DNA of 64,000 nt from Camellia lanceoleosa (Eukaryota; Streptophyta; Magnoliopsida; Ericales; Theaceae), in assembly GCA_025200525.1 (NCBI GenBank), contig CM045758.1, positions 170,824,101-170,888,100 on the forward strand. The letters run 5' to 3'. The notes beneath the pieces are model-generated. The model was not told the origin of the DNA, ran no database searches, and was given only the letters and a program-made list of their open reading frames with translations. This document shows positions 47,371-60,222 of this stretch, in pieces; position 1 is the stretch's first letter, and the number at the start of each line of letters is the position of its first letter. A program made the position numbers and the translations under genes.

Positions 47371-50167
47371 CAACAAGAACCACCGGTATCCATTTATTTC
47401 TACACTCCACAAAGATGTAGAGTGGCTTATTGTGGTTTGCACCTTCAGGTGGTAATTCCTTGTCAGAAAAAGTCAGCATCGGGGTAGCTCCTCCCGGAAA
47501 GACTAATCCTACCAGTTGCTTTGGCGTGGTATCTATGGAGAGTTTGGCCTTGTCCATAGCAGATAGAACAGCCTGTCTGTGCACTCGTGACGCCATAAGC
47601 AGTCCCCAGATAGAGATGTCTGCTTGTATCTTCTTCAGCTGCTTTAATACAGCCTCTTCTTTGATCTGCTTCTCTTTCTGCTTTTCAGTTTCCTTGTCCT
47701 TTCCAGACGCTTCTGGTTGGTCTAGGTGCGGGGGCTTGAAATACCGCCCACTTCTTGTCATGTGATCAACTTCATCGAGATACCAGGTGTCGTCTGGTTG
47801 ATTGCTCCCCCAATATTCGTCTGTGTGGGCAAGACATAAACAATCGTGTTCCCACCACATTCCGTTGGCATTCAAAAGGCACCTGTCTGGCTCCGGCATG
47901 ATTGTACTCGCAGCACTTTCAGCCCACATGCTCACAGCATCTTCCGTCCTTGTGCCCACAGCATTTTCAGTCCCTTTATGGGTTTTGGCTTTCCCAGTTC
48001 TCTCAGTATCCTGTTGTTCCACCTGCGTCAGCGCAGTTTGTTGTTCAGCTTTCGTTGTATTCACAATGCTCCTGTCCTGAGCGAAATTCTTCATACCGGC
48101 GCTCTCCGGCAATGTACTCTGACTTCCGGCCCTTCCGGCCACAACTGATACCCTCGCCCCTGCTGAGCCCTATTGGAACTCTATAATATCCGGTTGATCA
48201 TCCAGCCATCCGGTAGCCTCTGCCGATTCTTCATACTCAAACCAGTTGACTGCCGCATCTCCTGATTCTTGGTCATTGAAGAACTGGAGTTTGGCAAAAT
48301 CCTCTTCTATGGCCGTTAAATCCTCTGTCCCCTGCTCAAATCCATCCCCCTGGATCACACACAGTTCTGCTCTCTTTGGCAATTCTACACTTGGTTCAGA
48401 CTGGCCTGCTGACAGAATGTAATCGCTCGGATCGTAGGCTTCCCCAGCAAAATTCCCAGATTGCTCAAACCCTGACTTAACAGTTCCATCCTCCTCTGCA
48501 ACCTCCTCTGTATTTTCTTCAACAGCCACCACCACTGGCTCAAGTTGGGTTGTGGAGATGTCCATCATGCACAAAAGGTTAGTGCAATCGGGAAGGAGCA
48601 CCTCCGGCTTAGGTAGATGGGAAGGAGTGATATAGATGCTAGGATCATAAGACACGACCCCAATCTAGATAAAGTTAATTCTTTTGAGAGGTGGAGCTTG
48701 GTTGTGTGTAGGGAGTGGGTTGGTTGTGACATTGGGTCTTTTTGGTGGCAAAATCACCTGTTTGTCAACGAGATCTTGAATCTCGTGACGCAATCTGAAA
48801 CATTGGTCGGTGTCATGACCGTGTTGCTGGTGATATGCACAATATTTGGCTGGGTTGTGAGTGGGGAATAGTGGATTTGGTAACGGCCTCGGCTCCAGGG
48901 GTTTTAGATGCCCTTTTCTGATTAAGACCCCTAGAGCCTTGGACAGGGCCATGTACAATGGGGTGAAGGTTCTTTGGCCTCTGGGTTGGTGTTTAGTGGT
49001 CTGTGTATTTCTTCCGGATGCGCCGGAGAAGAGTGTGGCTACCATGGGTCTTGGAAGGGGAGGGGGAATGGTGGCGACCATGCTTACCTCCGAAGTTCTT
49101 GCAATTGCAGCGCCACTCGGGCCTGCATTGTTGTTGTGGTTAATGGTTCTCTGGGGTTGCTCCCTGTCTTGGTCAATCAAACCCTGTTTCATTGCATCTT
49201 CAATTTTTACCCCCATCTTATGCAGATCCGAAAAGGTGGGGAAGGGGAGCACAATCATTTTTTGCATCAGTTTTGGCTGGAGATTGCGCACAATCATCCT
49301 GATCTGGTCCTTATCGGTGGGCCTTAAAGTCATCATCGAGGCCTTCGCCCTCCACCGAATCACAAAATCCGAGAAACTCGCTTTAGGCTCCTGCCTTGTT
49401 GTTTCGAGATCACGAGTTGTAATCTCAATTTGGGTGTTGTAAGAGTATTACGCAACAAAGGCCTCAGCCATTTCATCCAAACTCTGCTTGACATCATCCT
49501 CCAACTTCGCATACCAGATAGCGGCCACTCCTGACAAGGTTCGGCCGAATAGCGAAAGCTTCTGGGGTCTGGTGAGGCCCATTGGCCGTAATATATCTGA
49601 GAATAGCCGGAGGTAGACCATGGGATCCCCAGATCCGTCGAAGCAATCGATCTGCGGCATTTTGAATCTATCCGGCAGCGTCACAGCCACATCAGTATAT
49701 CCGTTCTCGATATCCGGGATAGCTTTTATCCCCTGGTATTTTTTGAATAACTTCTCGAGCTTGCCCAATTTCAGTGCTGTAGGGTCTACTTCGAACTCGA
49801 AGGGAGAGTCCGGGTGGTTGACTGGCGTATGTACTTTGGATAATTGAGGCGGAAGCGGGGGCGGAGCCGGCCCTGTTGGGATGTCTGTGTCCTCCTGAGC
49901 GGTATGGACATTTGGCAAAATGTTCTGGGCATTTGGCAAGACATTCTGGGTGGTTGGTGTCTGCTCGGGTATTGGGACCCTTGGTGGGGGAAGAATTAGA
50001 TGTGAGGCTGATGCTCCGGCTTGCTGCTGTAGCCGGGTAATTAGCTTCGCTTGCTGGGCCATGATCGTGGCTTGCTGTTTAGAGAACTCTGCTTGGTGGA
50101 CAGCGTCCTCCTGCATTTGCTTCATACTCTCTTGGAGTTGGCGCATCATTTCTTCCATTCCGGCCAT
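47360..50167 (-). pseudogene. Gag-protease frame of the inverted gypsy element
   Basis: A single reading frame of about 936 codons from ATG at 50167, broken only by three in-frame stops (TAA near 49450, TAG near 48667, TAG near 48172) with no frameshift. Features in order: coiled-coil-like MRQLQESMKQMQED; Pro-rich region; gag core PQIDCFDGSGDPMVYLRLF and SGVAAIWYAKL; FTPLYMALSKALGVL; zinc-binding-like CAYHQQHGHDTDQC (about 48830); acidic linker; and protease active-site segment VVLVDTGAG (about 47350-47380). The frame then runs into the junction. Confidence 0.8.
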
Positions 50168-53100
50168 GTTCTGCTGATCCTACTCATTGACTGGTATGTG
50201 TATCTCTATGGCAGAAACAAAGACCTCAGCCCGACTGTTCACTGCTAGGGTAGGCCACTGCTCTGGTAACCTCTGCTCAAACACACTGCGCTTTCTCGGC
50301 CTTCTTCTGACAACCGGGGGTAGAGAATGGAACACTGGCTGTCCGTCAATCAAATCCTCAGATCGATTGAGCCGACGACCTCTTATCCAAAGTGCTTGGG
50401 GAATATCTGCTGGGTCGGAAACAATTGTGCTAAAACTGCCCTAGCAAAAAGATAAATAAAGCAATAACGAAATAAATAACCAGATAAACGAACAATATAT
50501 CAACTTAAAATAAATACACAACACACAGCTGGGCATAACAACACACGGTCGATAAGCTGAATACACACTGTCCTCAAACACTGATCACTATCCTTGAATC
50601 ACTGTCCCCAAACTAAATCTGGTACCCGCAGTAACTGATTCTCAAACACTGACTGATGCCCGCAGGCCTGATGCCCAAACTTGTAAACTGATACATGCAT
50701 TTCCCTGTAGAGATGCACTCTAAAAGCACATAACAGATAAGTGAGAGCCAAAACACCCCTATGTTAGGGTAGGGTTTCCCTGTCCTATTTTGTCAGGAGC
50801 TAGGGTTTCACTACGCACACAGCGGTTTCAAACAACCTATATCGGGTAAGCAACCTGTCCTAGCTTAGAATGGTCATTATGGATTCCAAATATGCACTAG
50901 GTCGAATGGTAAAAAATGGTGCCCCGGTAAAACCGGGGTTTGTGTTCCCATACTGGCCGAGCCCGTAACCGGTAAGCCTTGTGGCACGCAGCCTTTGGCA
51001 AACCGCTCAGGAATAGCAGATGGCAAACACGGTGTCCTAGGCACACCAATGCAAATGCAATGCAAAGAAACACATAAGTGTAATCAAAACAAGATATCAT
51101 GAGTTCGAGTTAAGTCTCTAAATCCCCAGCATCCCTCCCGTTTCGTTCATTTTGGGCTTACTACAGTTTAGGACTCTAATTGTCACGGTTCTTAATCTGA
51201 ACCAAAGAGTCCAAATTCGGCAAATCGTTTTGAGAAAAACAGATTTTTGAAAAAAGTGCCAAACATGGACTGCTTTGCCAGATACAAAGTCACTACCTAA
51301 ATATTTTATTTTTGGAAAATTTAGGAAACCCTGACTCGTGCCTAAGGCCACGTGTCCATCATCACCAAAGTTGCCTCGGCTCGGGAACTTGGGTACGATT
51401 GGAGAAGGTCACTTCGTGAGCACCCTCACTCGCCCGATCAAAGATCGGCCTCTACTAACCATGATATCTAGTTTTGAGAACATTATGCATTCTTATTCCG
51501 GTTATTAGCCTAGATTTTCTATCTGATGCGCACAGCATACAAGTATAGACTGGATCGCCTGAATTGGAACGAAACATCTCATGTTTGTTTTTGAAAGACG
51601 ATTTGCTACTCGCAAGTAGGCTAAAATGTGGATTTTGCCACCCTCGGGTGGGCTTAGAAAACATGATGATTTGTCACTATCTAGTGGGCTTAAAACTCAC
51701 AGCCGATGATTTGTTCCAATCCAAATAATCCAACATTCACCCACAGGCATTTAGGTAGTTATATCACATAAGCAAATAGCCTCATGGTAACAAATGCTAT
51801 CATGGCAGTCACTCACACACATGCATGGATGCTAAAGCGTAAAAACTTACCGCGTACTCCAAGCCAAAACAGAAACCATGTTAGAAATCCATGCATGATC
51901 CTAACTATACAGAAATGCCTAATGCAACACATGCAAGAATGCAACTAAGATAGGCTCGGCTATTCTAAACATGGCATATGGAATGCTACAGCTAACAAGT
52001 ATTCAACTTGGAATTGAAATACAATGTAGTGAGTTATGATATGCCGAGCCCGGTGCATGCAAAACAGATGAATGAATGCAAACATGCTATCATACTGTAT
52101 GCTAATTGAAACATGCCCTATTCTAACCATCATAAGCTGGTAAATAAAAGGGAGAGAAAAACGTAGGGTTGGGAGACATACATCACACGCACGTACACTT
52201 ATTACAATTGTGTCCTCACTCGGAGGGTCCAAATAAATAATATACAGTCCCAAATGAATAATTACAGTCCGAATAAATACAAAATCCTAATTAATTAACA
52301 AATTAATCTAGGAAAGCAGTAAATTAGCATGCAAGCTAGGGACTGCCTCAACTCTGCTCTAGATGATGAATGATACATGTTCGGGTTGCTTGGCGCAGAA
52401 ATCCATTGCGATGCCCCAATTAGTCTCTGTTTACAATTAAGCTCGAAATATTGCACGAAGCCCCAAGAGATTGCTGATTTCTGATTTGCTGCAACAGAGA
52501 GCAGGAAAGGGGCATGGCAAAGTATTTTCACATATGTATGCACGACTACTCTTCCAGGAGTGTAGTCCTCGATCCTCGTGTCACCAATCACGCATCTCGA
52601 TGTATGATGGCCAATGAGTCGAATTGCACGACTCAATATGGAATGAATGCGAATGAAAACATAATAAGGCCTAGACTCCATCATGGATAATTCGGAGTGT
52701 CAGCGATAAGGAATTGAGACACGTTCTGTCACTCGGAGTACGAAACGTCCCTCGTTTCCCGTGCTCGGGCTAACTCCTATCCCAAACACAATGCAAATGA
52801 GATGGCATGCATGAATGCAATCCTAACATGCAACCTAGCATACGCAATGCTATGAGACGGCATACACAATGCTCGATGTGACATGGCATACACGATGCTC
52901 TAACATACAACCTAGCATACGCAATGCTATGATATGAAATGGCATAGACAATGCATGATGGACTTACACCAACATGAGTGGACCTCAGCCACACTCACAT
53001 CAATGGCCATAAGATGAAAATGAGACACTCGAGATGCGTGCACACATGTACGCAAACCGAGGACCGATCCTAAGGCACAAATGCCACTCTAACAAGGCAT

Positions 53101-54933
53101 GGCAAGGCATGAAATATGGCATACAAACATGTAAGTTCCAGCACTAAAATTTGATGCAAAAGGATCCCGAAACATGGATAAATGGCACCCGATGCATGGG
53201 ATGGTCCCGAAACACAAAACTAGGCACATGCATTGGCCTATAGCTGTACAAAGCATGCATTATTTGATCATGAGGCATAAAGACAGAACCAAGGCAGTCC
53301 CAAAACATGAACATTTCTAGTTCAAAGCATGGCCAAAAGATGCTAGTAAGATGGACTAAAATAGCATGCGATTTTGACTAGCAAACATGATTTACATGGC
53401 ATGTATATGAAGCAAGTGAGAACTCATCAAACCGGAAAAAATCAGTGAATAAAACATGCCAAAACATGCTCAAATAACCTCTGAAATGCAACCAACACAT
53501 GCACAAATGATGGGTTCTTTTAGAGGGCATACAAAGGGGTTATTAAGCACATGCATCAAGGACACTTAGCATGGCACAAAAAACTCTGAAAATCAAATAT
53601 GATAGCCCTAAAACTCACCAAATTGACCCTGAAATCAATCAACAGGGCATGCAAGATAGGGCCTCTTTGGAAGGCCAAAAAGACCATCAAACAAAACAAG
53701 GTGAGAGGGGGTCACCCCCCCTCTGATTTTGAGGCTCAAAAATGCATCAAAGCCACAGAAAATCCACTAGATTTCAGTGGCTAAGAGGCCAAACCATGGC
53801 CAACACAAGTGCTCTAATGTATAGCCCTAATCATGAAAGAATGAAGCATGCATAGGGAAAGATGTCCCCAAACAGAGAATAAGCCTTAATAAAACATGAA
53901 GATGATTCCAAAACAAGACTATTTTCAGTTTAGGTTGAGGTCCAAAAAGGCTCACAAATAGAGCTAATATATCATGCAAAAACAGCCCTAAAAGAGAGAA
54001 TGAACAAACAGGGCAGAAAATAACCTCAAAAAGAGAAGAAACCTTCAAAAAATTTGAAGAGGGGCTCAAAACAAGACACTTTACAGCTTATGGAAAGTCT
54101 CAAATATGCTCACAAGTAAGGCTATAATACGATGCAAAAATGGCCCTAAAAGAGAAATTGAGAGCAAGAGGCAGTAGCTGGCCTCAAACAGTGAAGAGCC
54201 TTTCAAAAAAGTTGAAGAGGGGCTCAAAATAAGTCACTTTATAGTTTGGATTGAAGCCCAGAAATGCTTACAAACAAGGATAACATATCATGCAAGAAAT
54301 AGCCCTAAAAGAGAGATAAAGGGAAAGGGGTAGAAGATGGCCTCAAACAGAGAAAGTTCCTTAATCAAACATGAAGATGAGCTCAAAATAAGACTATTTT
54401 CAGTTCAGGTCGGAGCCCAAAAATGTAAGAAAAAGGAGATAAAATATAGAGCAAAATAAGGCAAGAAAGAGGGAAAAGAGGACTCACCCTTGTAGCACAA
54501 CTTTCCAGCAGCTTCTGGTCCAAGAAGAGGAGCTCCTAGCCTCTGAAAATCAGCCTTAAGGTGTTGGAATGGAGGATGGAGGTGGTAGGCTATGGGTTGG
54601 TGTATAAAATGGCCAAGAAACTAAGGTTTTGGAGCTTGGATGAGAGAGAGAGAAAGGATTGTATGCAAAGGCTCTAACCAATTTTTGTAACCCTTAAAGA
54701 TGGAGAAGGGGTGCTGGTTATATAGAGGAGAGGCCAAGGAAAAAGGAGGGGAAAAACCAATTCAAATTTCCCCAAAAGGCGATCCTCTGCAGTGCAAAAG
54801 CAATTGGCATAAATGGCATGCACCAGGAGAGAGAAGAATGGCCGGCCAGGTTCAGGAGGTTCAGGTGCCTGGCCGGCCACCTCCCCTGGCTGGCCGGCCA
54901 GGTGCAAAAGGGTCAAGAAAATTTAGTGGCCAG
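50168..54933 (-). other. Leader of the inverted element (4.7 kb), mostly repeats
   Basis: No credible gene in this stretch. It contains direct repeats of GGCATACACAATGCT and ACCTAGCATACGCAATGCTA (52835-52970) and a tandem array of about 158 bp, 3.5 to 4 copies (about 53830-54450), with CCCTAAAAGAGA, GAAGAGGGGCTCAAA and TATCATGCAA blocks. Several GGCCGGCC sites occur at about 54840-54900. Confidence 0.5.
53830..54450. repeat. Tandem array, about 158-bp unit
   Basis: CCCTAAAAGAGA recurs at about 53986, 54144 and 54303. The copies are diverged. Confidence 0.7.
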
Positions 54934-56465
54934 TGTCACGACCCAAACCCGGCCCTATGGGTTTACCTACATGGCATGGCAAACATGGCGCACCTGAGCG
55001 GAACCTCACGGAACCTCAAGCTGAGGGGACCAATCCCGGGACCAATCCCACGCCCTAGCTCCAGCACGAGCACCTATATATACCTACATATATATATAAT
55101 AAGAGAAAAAGAATAACAAAATAACTAAAAAGGTTATGAAGATGTTATGAATTACGATAATGAAATCAATTTATTTATCAAGATGCAATCTTTTTCTCAT
55201 TTCTCAGAATCAATTTTTCAATCAATCACCATATGTGGTACATCCATTTAGCTATAAACAAGAGGGCTCCATCGATCCTCTTGGGCCCATTTTTCGGAAA
55301 ACTCTTTCAAAAGGGGTGTTTCAATTAAATTTCATTTCAATTTTTTTTCAAGAACACTAAACAAACATGACATGATCTTTTTGATCTTTAATTCAAGTCT
55401 TCCCCAATCATGCAAATGAGAGCTCTTTGAAAAAAAAAAGTGAAAAAACATGGACTGATATAACAACATGGACATGCATGACAATTCAATTCAAGAATAC
55501 TCTCAAACTCATCAATATGTACATGCATGTAACATTTGACTTCAATCCAAGCGGTTTTTCTTTTCTTTTGGCTCTCTAGGTCAAAAATAACTCAATAACT
55601 CTCCCATTCCACTCGCAAAAAACAACAAAACCCATCCCCCATGATGAAAAAAGCACTAAAAACAATACCACCATCAAGAGAGAGTAGGAGTAGTGCGATC
55701 CGCCCAGTAGTCTTTTTTTCAAAAAAATCTTTGATCCTCTCGGTCACCCAGTCAAATGATGTCCATCAAAATGATCTATATTCAACGGTAGCAAATCAAC
55801 GGTAGCAAATCAATAAACAGATGCAAAGTCAGCTTTCTAGTGAAGAAAACGGGTGATAAAGAGCGATGAAGGAATAAAGCTGGTCTTCAGAACAATTGTT
55901 GGCCTCCCACCCTTCTACAACTTTCCTAACAATGAAAATAAAGTCTCCGCCAAAAATGAACCCAAACCGATGCAAAGCGAAGGTTCGGGGGCCAAAACGC
56001 GCGGCCCGGGGCCCCGAAAACTGATTGTTAAGCACCGGAGGTGGCGTTCGACCACAAAGTTGGTCTCTCGGGCCACAATGTCCCTCAAAAGGGAGGAAAC
56101 AAGGTGTATGCCAAAAATCGGAGGAACGCAGGCGGTTAAGCGGTCTCGAATCGAGGCACACAGCCGACGGCTCCGAAAATCGGGAACCGGGTTCCAAACG
56201 GGAAAAATGGCCTACGATGACGAAACGTAGCTTACGGCCACTGAGAAATGATCTATAAGACCTCTTCCTCCCTTCGGTAAGAGAAAACGGAGAAAACGGG
56301 ACCTGGTTCACAAACCGAGGCAAAGCACAAAAGAGCCCCGAAGTCCGGAGGCAAGGCTCGCAGCCGAGATTCCGCAACTTCAGAATGAGCACAATATGCA
56401 ACATCACCGAGCGCTCAGTTGGTGACGTCTGAGTCTTAAGGTCTGTCAAAAATGGGGTGTCTACA
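54934..56465 (-). repeat. LTR of the inverted gypsy element (about 1532 bp)
   Basis: On the minus strand it starts TGTAGACACCCC (complement of 56454-56465) and ends GGGTTTGGGTCGTGACA (complement of 54934-54950). A TATATATA tract (about 55075-55085) sits before the putative R/U5. The last bases, GGTTTGGGTCGTGACA, are shared with the LTR end of the Tekay-like element. Confidence 0.75.
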
Positions 56466-57060
56466 ACCCCTCTCAAATCAAAACAATTCAGAATCTTGAG
56501 AGGCCCAATACAATCAAAGAGGTGCAGCATCTCACTGGCCTAGCAGCCGCACTCAACCGGTTCATATGTCGGTCATCAGGTAGATGTCAATCATTCTTCC
56601 AAGCATTGAAGGCCAAATTTGAATGGGATGAAGAATGCGACTGCGCCTAGAGAGCTTAAAAGACTACATGACCTCTCCTCCGTTGCTAGTAACCCTAGTA
56701 CCAGGAGAAGAGCTTTTTTTGTACTTAGCAGTTTTACAACATGCAGTCAGTGCAGTGTTGGTCAGAGCGGAAGGAATCCAACATTTGCCTATCTTTTATG
56801 TCAACAAAACCTTGCTGGGCGCTAAAACCAGGTATCTACCATTGGAAAAACTGGCATTGGCTTTGATGATGGCCTCAAGAAAGTTGTCGCACTACTTTCA
56901 TGCCCACATTGTGATCGTCCTAATGGCTTTTCCATTAAAAGCCTTGTTCGAGAGGGCAGATTTTTCTAGATGAATCTTGAAATGGGCGGTGGAGTTGGGG
57001 TAGTTCGATATCAAATTTCAACCCAGAACAGCAAAAAAAGTCCAGGCTTTAACAGACTTT
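56466..57060 (+). pseudogene. RT tail and first RNase H of element B
   Basis: Begins NPSQIKTIQNLERP, then KEVQHLTGLAAALNRFI, the connector after the RT of Tat pol, and RNase H-like PGEELFLYLAV, TRYLPLEKLALALM, KLSHYFHAH. A frame change at about 56649 and stops near 56969 break it. The RT catalytic motifs (YXDD) are absent: the sequence left of 56465 belongs to the inverted element. Confidence 0.8.
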
Positions 57061-57955
57061 GTGGCTGAGTTCACACTAGAAAGTCATCACATCTGCCCAG
57101 TTGACTTGACCGATATAACCGAAATGGTGATAGAAAGTGCCGCAGGAACTGCGCAGGCCCCAAAACAAGATGCCCAACTACATTCCAAGCCATACAGGAT
57201 TGAAGACAAGAAGGAAAGGACAAATCGTGCTATTCCCAGTAAGGACTCATCAACAAGTAAAAACTTGGGGCAGTCAGATAGTGAAGAGCAAACCTCAACA
57301 GCAGGCATGGACTTGGAAGAAAACATCAGCAACACACATGACCCACCCCTCTACTTGCTGGAAACTATTCGTCGGAGAGATGTGGAAGCTCTTCGTGGAT
57401 GGAGCATCCAATAGGCACGGTGTAGGACTTGGCATAGTCATCATCTCACCAGATGACCTAATAGTGGAACAAGCAGTTAACATCGGCTTCCTAGCATCAA
57501 ACAATGAGGCGAAGTATGAAGCACTTTTAGCAGGCCTAAAATTAGCACTTTTCATGAAGGCTACCGAGCTAATGGTTTACAGTGACTTCCAGCTGGTAAT
57601 AAACCAGATTTTAGGCGACTACGAAGCGAAAGATAAGAGGATGGCTAAGTACCAAAAGTTAGTCAGAAAGAAGATCATGAAGTTCGAAATAGTGCAGATA
57701 GAGCAAATCGGCCGAGAAGAAAACAGTAGAGCAAACGAACTAGCAGGTTTTGCTTCAATGGCAGATACATCTATCCCACATCTATTGCTGATCGACTTCC
57801 TACCCAGACCAAGCATTGAAGAACCCGAAGTAGCTGAGGTATGTTGTGCCGAACTAGGCCCTTCAAGGATGGATCCCATTATAGTATTCTTAAAAGATAG
57901 CATCTTACCTGAAGAGAAAAAAGAGGCCAACAAAATAAGAGCAAAGTCACAGTGA
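57061..57955 (+). pseudogene. Second (archaeal-like) RNase H of element B
   Basis: After a linker (57061-57370), a frame beginning at about 57377 contains [48 protein letters not shown] and a C-terminal SRANELA, the order of a type I RNase H with D..E..D residues. An RNase H-like domain in addition to the first one is the dual-RNase H character of Tat elements. One frame change occurs at about 57370-57414. It is followed by stops before the integrase. Confidence 0.85.
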
Positions 57956-58009
57956 TTTTGGCTCTCTCCATCATTGGCGTTATACAAAAAATCCTTCACA
58001 TGACCTTAC

Positions 58010-59109
58010 TTGAAATGTGTCCATCCTAGCAAGATCGAGCATTTTTGTTCGAGATACATGAAGGCGTATGCGGAAGCCACGAAGAAGGAAGATCATTGGC
58101 TTACAGAGCAATCTCACAAGGATATTGGTGGCCATACATGCAGGCAGATTCTGAGAAGTATGTCAAAAGGTGCGAAAAATGTCAGAAGTTCGCACACTAG
58201 ATACACCAACTAGCTAGAGAGCTTTTACTATTAACTAGCCCATGGCCCTTCGCAATGTGGGGCCTAGACATAGTGGGACCACTTCCAACAGCACCCGGCA
58301 ACATAAAGTTCTTTCTTGCAGTAACAGACTACTTCACAAAGTGGGTAGAGGCTGAAGCACTCGCATCAATAAAGGAGAAAGACGTAAAGAAGTTCTTCTG
58401 GCAGAATATCACAACCCGATTCGGCATACCTAATGCTCTAATATCTGACAATGGCACTCAGTTCGATGGCAAAATCTTTAGGGGCTGTTGCGAGGAATAC
58501 AAGATACAATTCTACAACTCTACACTAGCATACCCTCAAGCGAATGGCCAGGCAGAAGCTTCAAACAAAGTCGTCTTAGATGGTTTAAAGAAAAGGTTTG
58601 AGAGAGCAAAAGACAAGTGGGCTGAGGAACTTCCTCATGTTTTATGGGCTTACCGTACCACACCGCGGCGGTCAACTGGTGAAACGCCTTTTTCTTTGGC
58701 CTATGGCATGGAGGCAGTAATGCCACTGGAAGTAGGCCTCCCCACTATTAGAAGTGAAAATTTTGACCCAAACTTGAATGAAGAAGCCATAACCTTGGAA
58801 CTCGACCTTGCAGAAAAGAGAAGGGAAAGAGCTCTAGTTCACATTGCCTCATACCAGCAGGAGTTATCCAGAAAATATAACAAAACGGTGCATCCAAGGC
58901 AATTCAAGATTGGGGATTGGGTATTGGGTATTACGCAAAGTAATGGGCAACACTTTGGTACCTGGAGATGGCAAGTTGGGACCTAACTAGGAAGGACCAT
59001 ACAAAGTGTTTGGTTTAGCAAGAAGAGGGGCATATCACTTAGAAGATGGAGACAACAAGGCTATTCCCAGGCCATGGAACACTGTCAATCTCAAGTTATT
59101 TTATTTTTA
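58010..59109 (+). pseudogene. Integrase of element B
   Basis: The N-terminal HHCC region (58010-58210) is decayed, with stops and frame changes. The core is open from 58255: MWGLDIVGPL (first D), LISDNGTQF (second D), ANGQAEASNK (E) spaced as in the DDE core, then HVLWAYRTTPRRSTGETPFSLAYG, typical of gypsy integrases. After a stop at 58984 the C-terminal domain continues in another frame (EGPYKVFGLARRGAYHLEDG, then VNLKLFYF and a TAG at about 59109). Integrase inserts the cDNA in working relatives. Confidence 0.85.
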
Positions 59110-59179
59110 GCATTCTCTTAAAGTATTTGTATTTTTTTCCTTTTTTCAAATAAAACAAGTAGTTTTTTCGGCGTAAGTC

Positions 59180-59970
59180 TTTGTACTGTAAAAGTTGTTC
59201 TCAGTCATTGCCAGCAAGGGGCAATTAGAAAGTTTGGCAGGAATAACCAAATATCGAGCTCTCTTCAGCCGAGATCAGAATCTAGGCTGAAGAAGGTTGG
59301 CAGGAATAACCAACTTTTAGCTCTCTTCAACTGAGATCAGGATCAAGGCTGAAAAAGGTTGGCAGGAATAACCAACTTTTAGCTCTCTTCAGCCGAGATC
59401 AGGATCTAAGCTGAAGAAGGTTGGCCAGAATAACCAACATTTAGCTCTCTTTAGCTGAGATCAGGATCTAGATTGAAGAAGGTTAGCAGGAATAACCAAC
59501 ATTTAGCTATCTTCAGTCGAGATCAGGATCTAGGCTGAAAAAGGTTGGCAAGAATAACCAACATTTAGCTCTCTTTGGCAGGAATAACCAACATTTAGCT
59601 TTCTTCAACCAAGATCAGGATCTACTCTAAAGAAGGTTGGCAGGAATAACCAACATTTAGCTCTCTTCAGTAGAGATCAGGATCTAGGCTGAAAGAGGTT
59701 GGCAGGAATAACCAACATTTAGCTGTCTTCAGCCGAGATAAGGATCTAGGTTGAAGAAGGTTGGCAGGAATAACCAACATTTAGCTCTCTTCAGCCGAGA
59801 TCAGGATCTAGGCTGAAGGAAGGTGGCAGGAATAACCAACATTTAGCTGTCTTCAGTCGAGATAAGGATCTAGGCTGAAGAAGGTTGGAAAGAATAACTA
59901 ACTTTTAGCTCTCTTCAACTGAGATAAGGATTTAGGCTGAAGAAGGTTGGCAGGTATAACCAACATATAG
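59180..59970. repeat. Tandem array, about 62-bp unit, between pol and the antisense ORF
   Basis: About 12 to 13 copies of a unit including GGTTGGCAGGAATAACCAAC, TTTAGCTCTCTTCAG and GAGATCAGGATCTAGGCTGAAG; one copy near 59575 is shortened to about 30 bp. It ends before the 3' end of the antisense ORF, like the unrelated 58-bp array in element A. Confidence 0.9.
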
Positions 59971-60222
59971 AACAGATTACAAAGCTCTTGAACCAAGATG
60001 GATATCTCGGCCATAAAAATTTAGTATGGCAACCGAGCAAAATAAAAAATAAAAAAAACAAAAAAAACAACAACAACAAAAAAATAATTACAAGTAAGAG
60101 TATAACCGAACAAACAGTTGAAGAAAAATAGCAGATTTCATTCCATTTCAAAATGTTTAAAGGGAGGGGCTTGAGCCTGGTTATAAAACTTCATTGATAG
60201 CAGAAAAAAGAAAAAGGAAAAA

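Larger units (their letters stand above)
47360..56465 (-). mobile_element. Inverted, 3'-truncated Ty3/gypsy element
   Basis: On the minus strand: one LTR (56465 to 54934), a 4.7-kb leader (54933-50168), then a gag-protease frame (50167 to about 47360). RT, RNase H, integrase and the other LTR are missing. The truncated end abuts the gag end of element B with no LTR or TSD, so a deletion removed the 3' half of this element together with the neighbouring protease and RT of element B. The exact junction (47345-47370) is uncertain. Confidence 0.8.

Noticed and set aside
47802..48186. Three overlapping plus-strand frames of 92-100 codons
   Set aside because: Shadows of the gag-protease frame on the minus strand, Ser/Cys-rich and without motifs.
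48861..49442. 193-codon plus-strand frame
   Set aside because: Shadow of the gag frame on the minus strand.
55829..56530. 233-codon minus-strand frame
   Set aside because: It lies inside the LTR of the inverted element and crosses its border; no recognisable domain.
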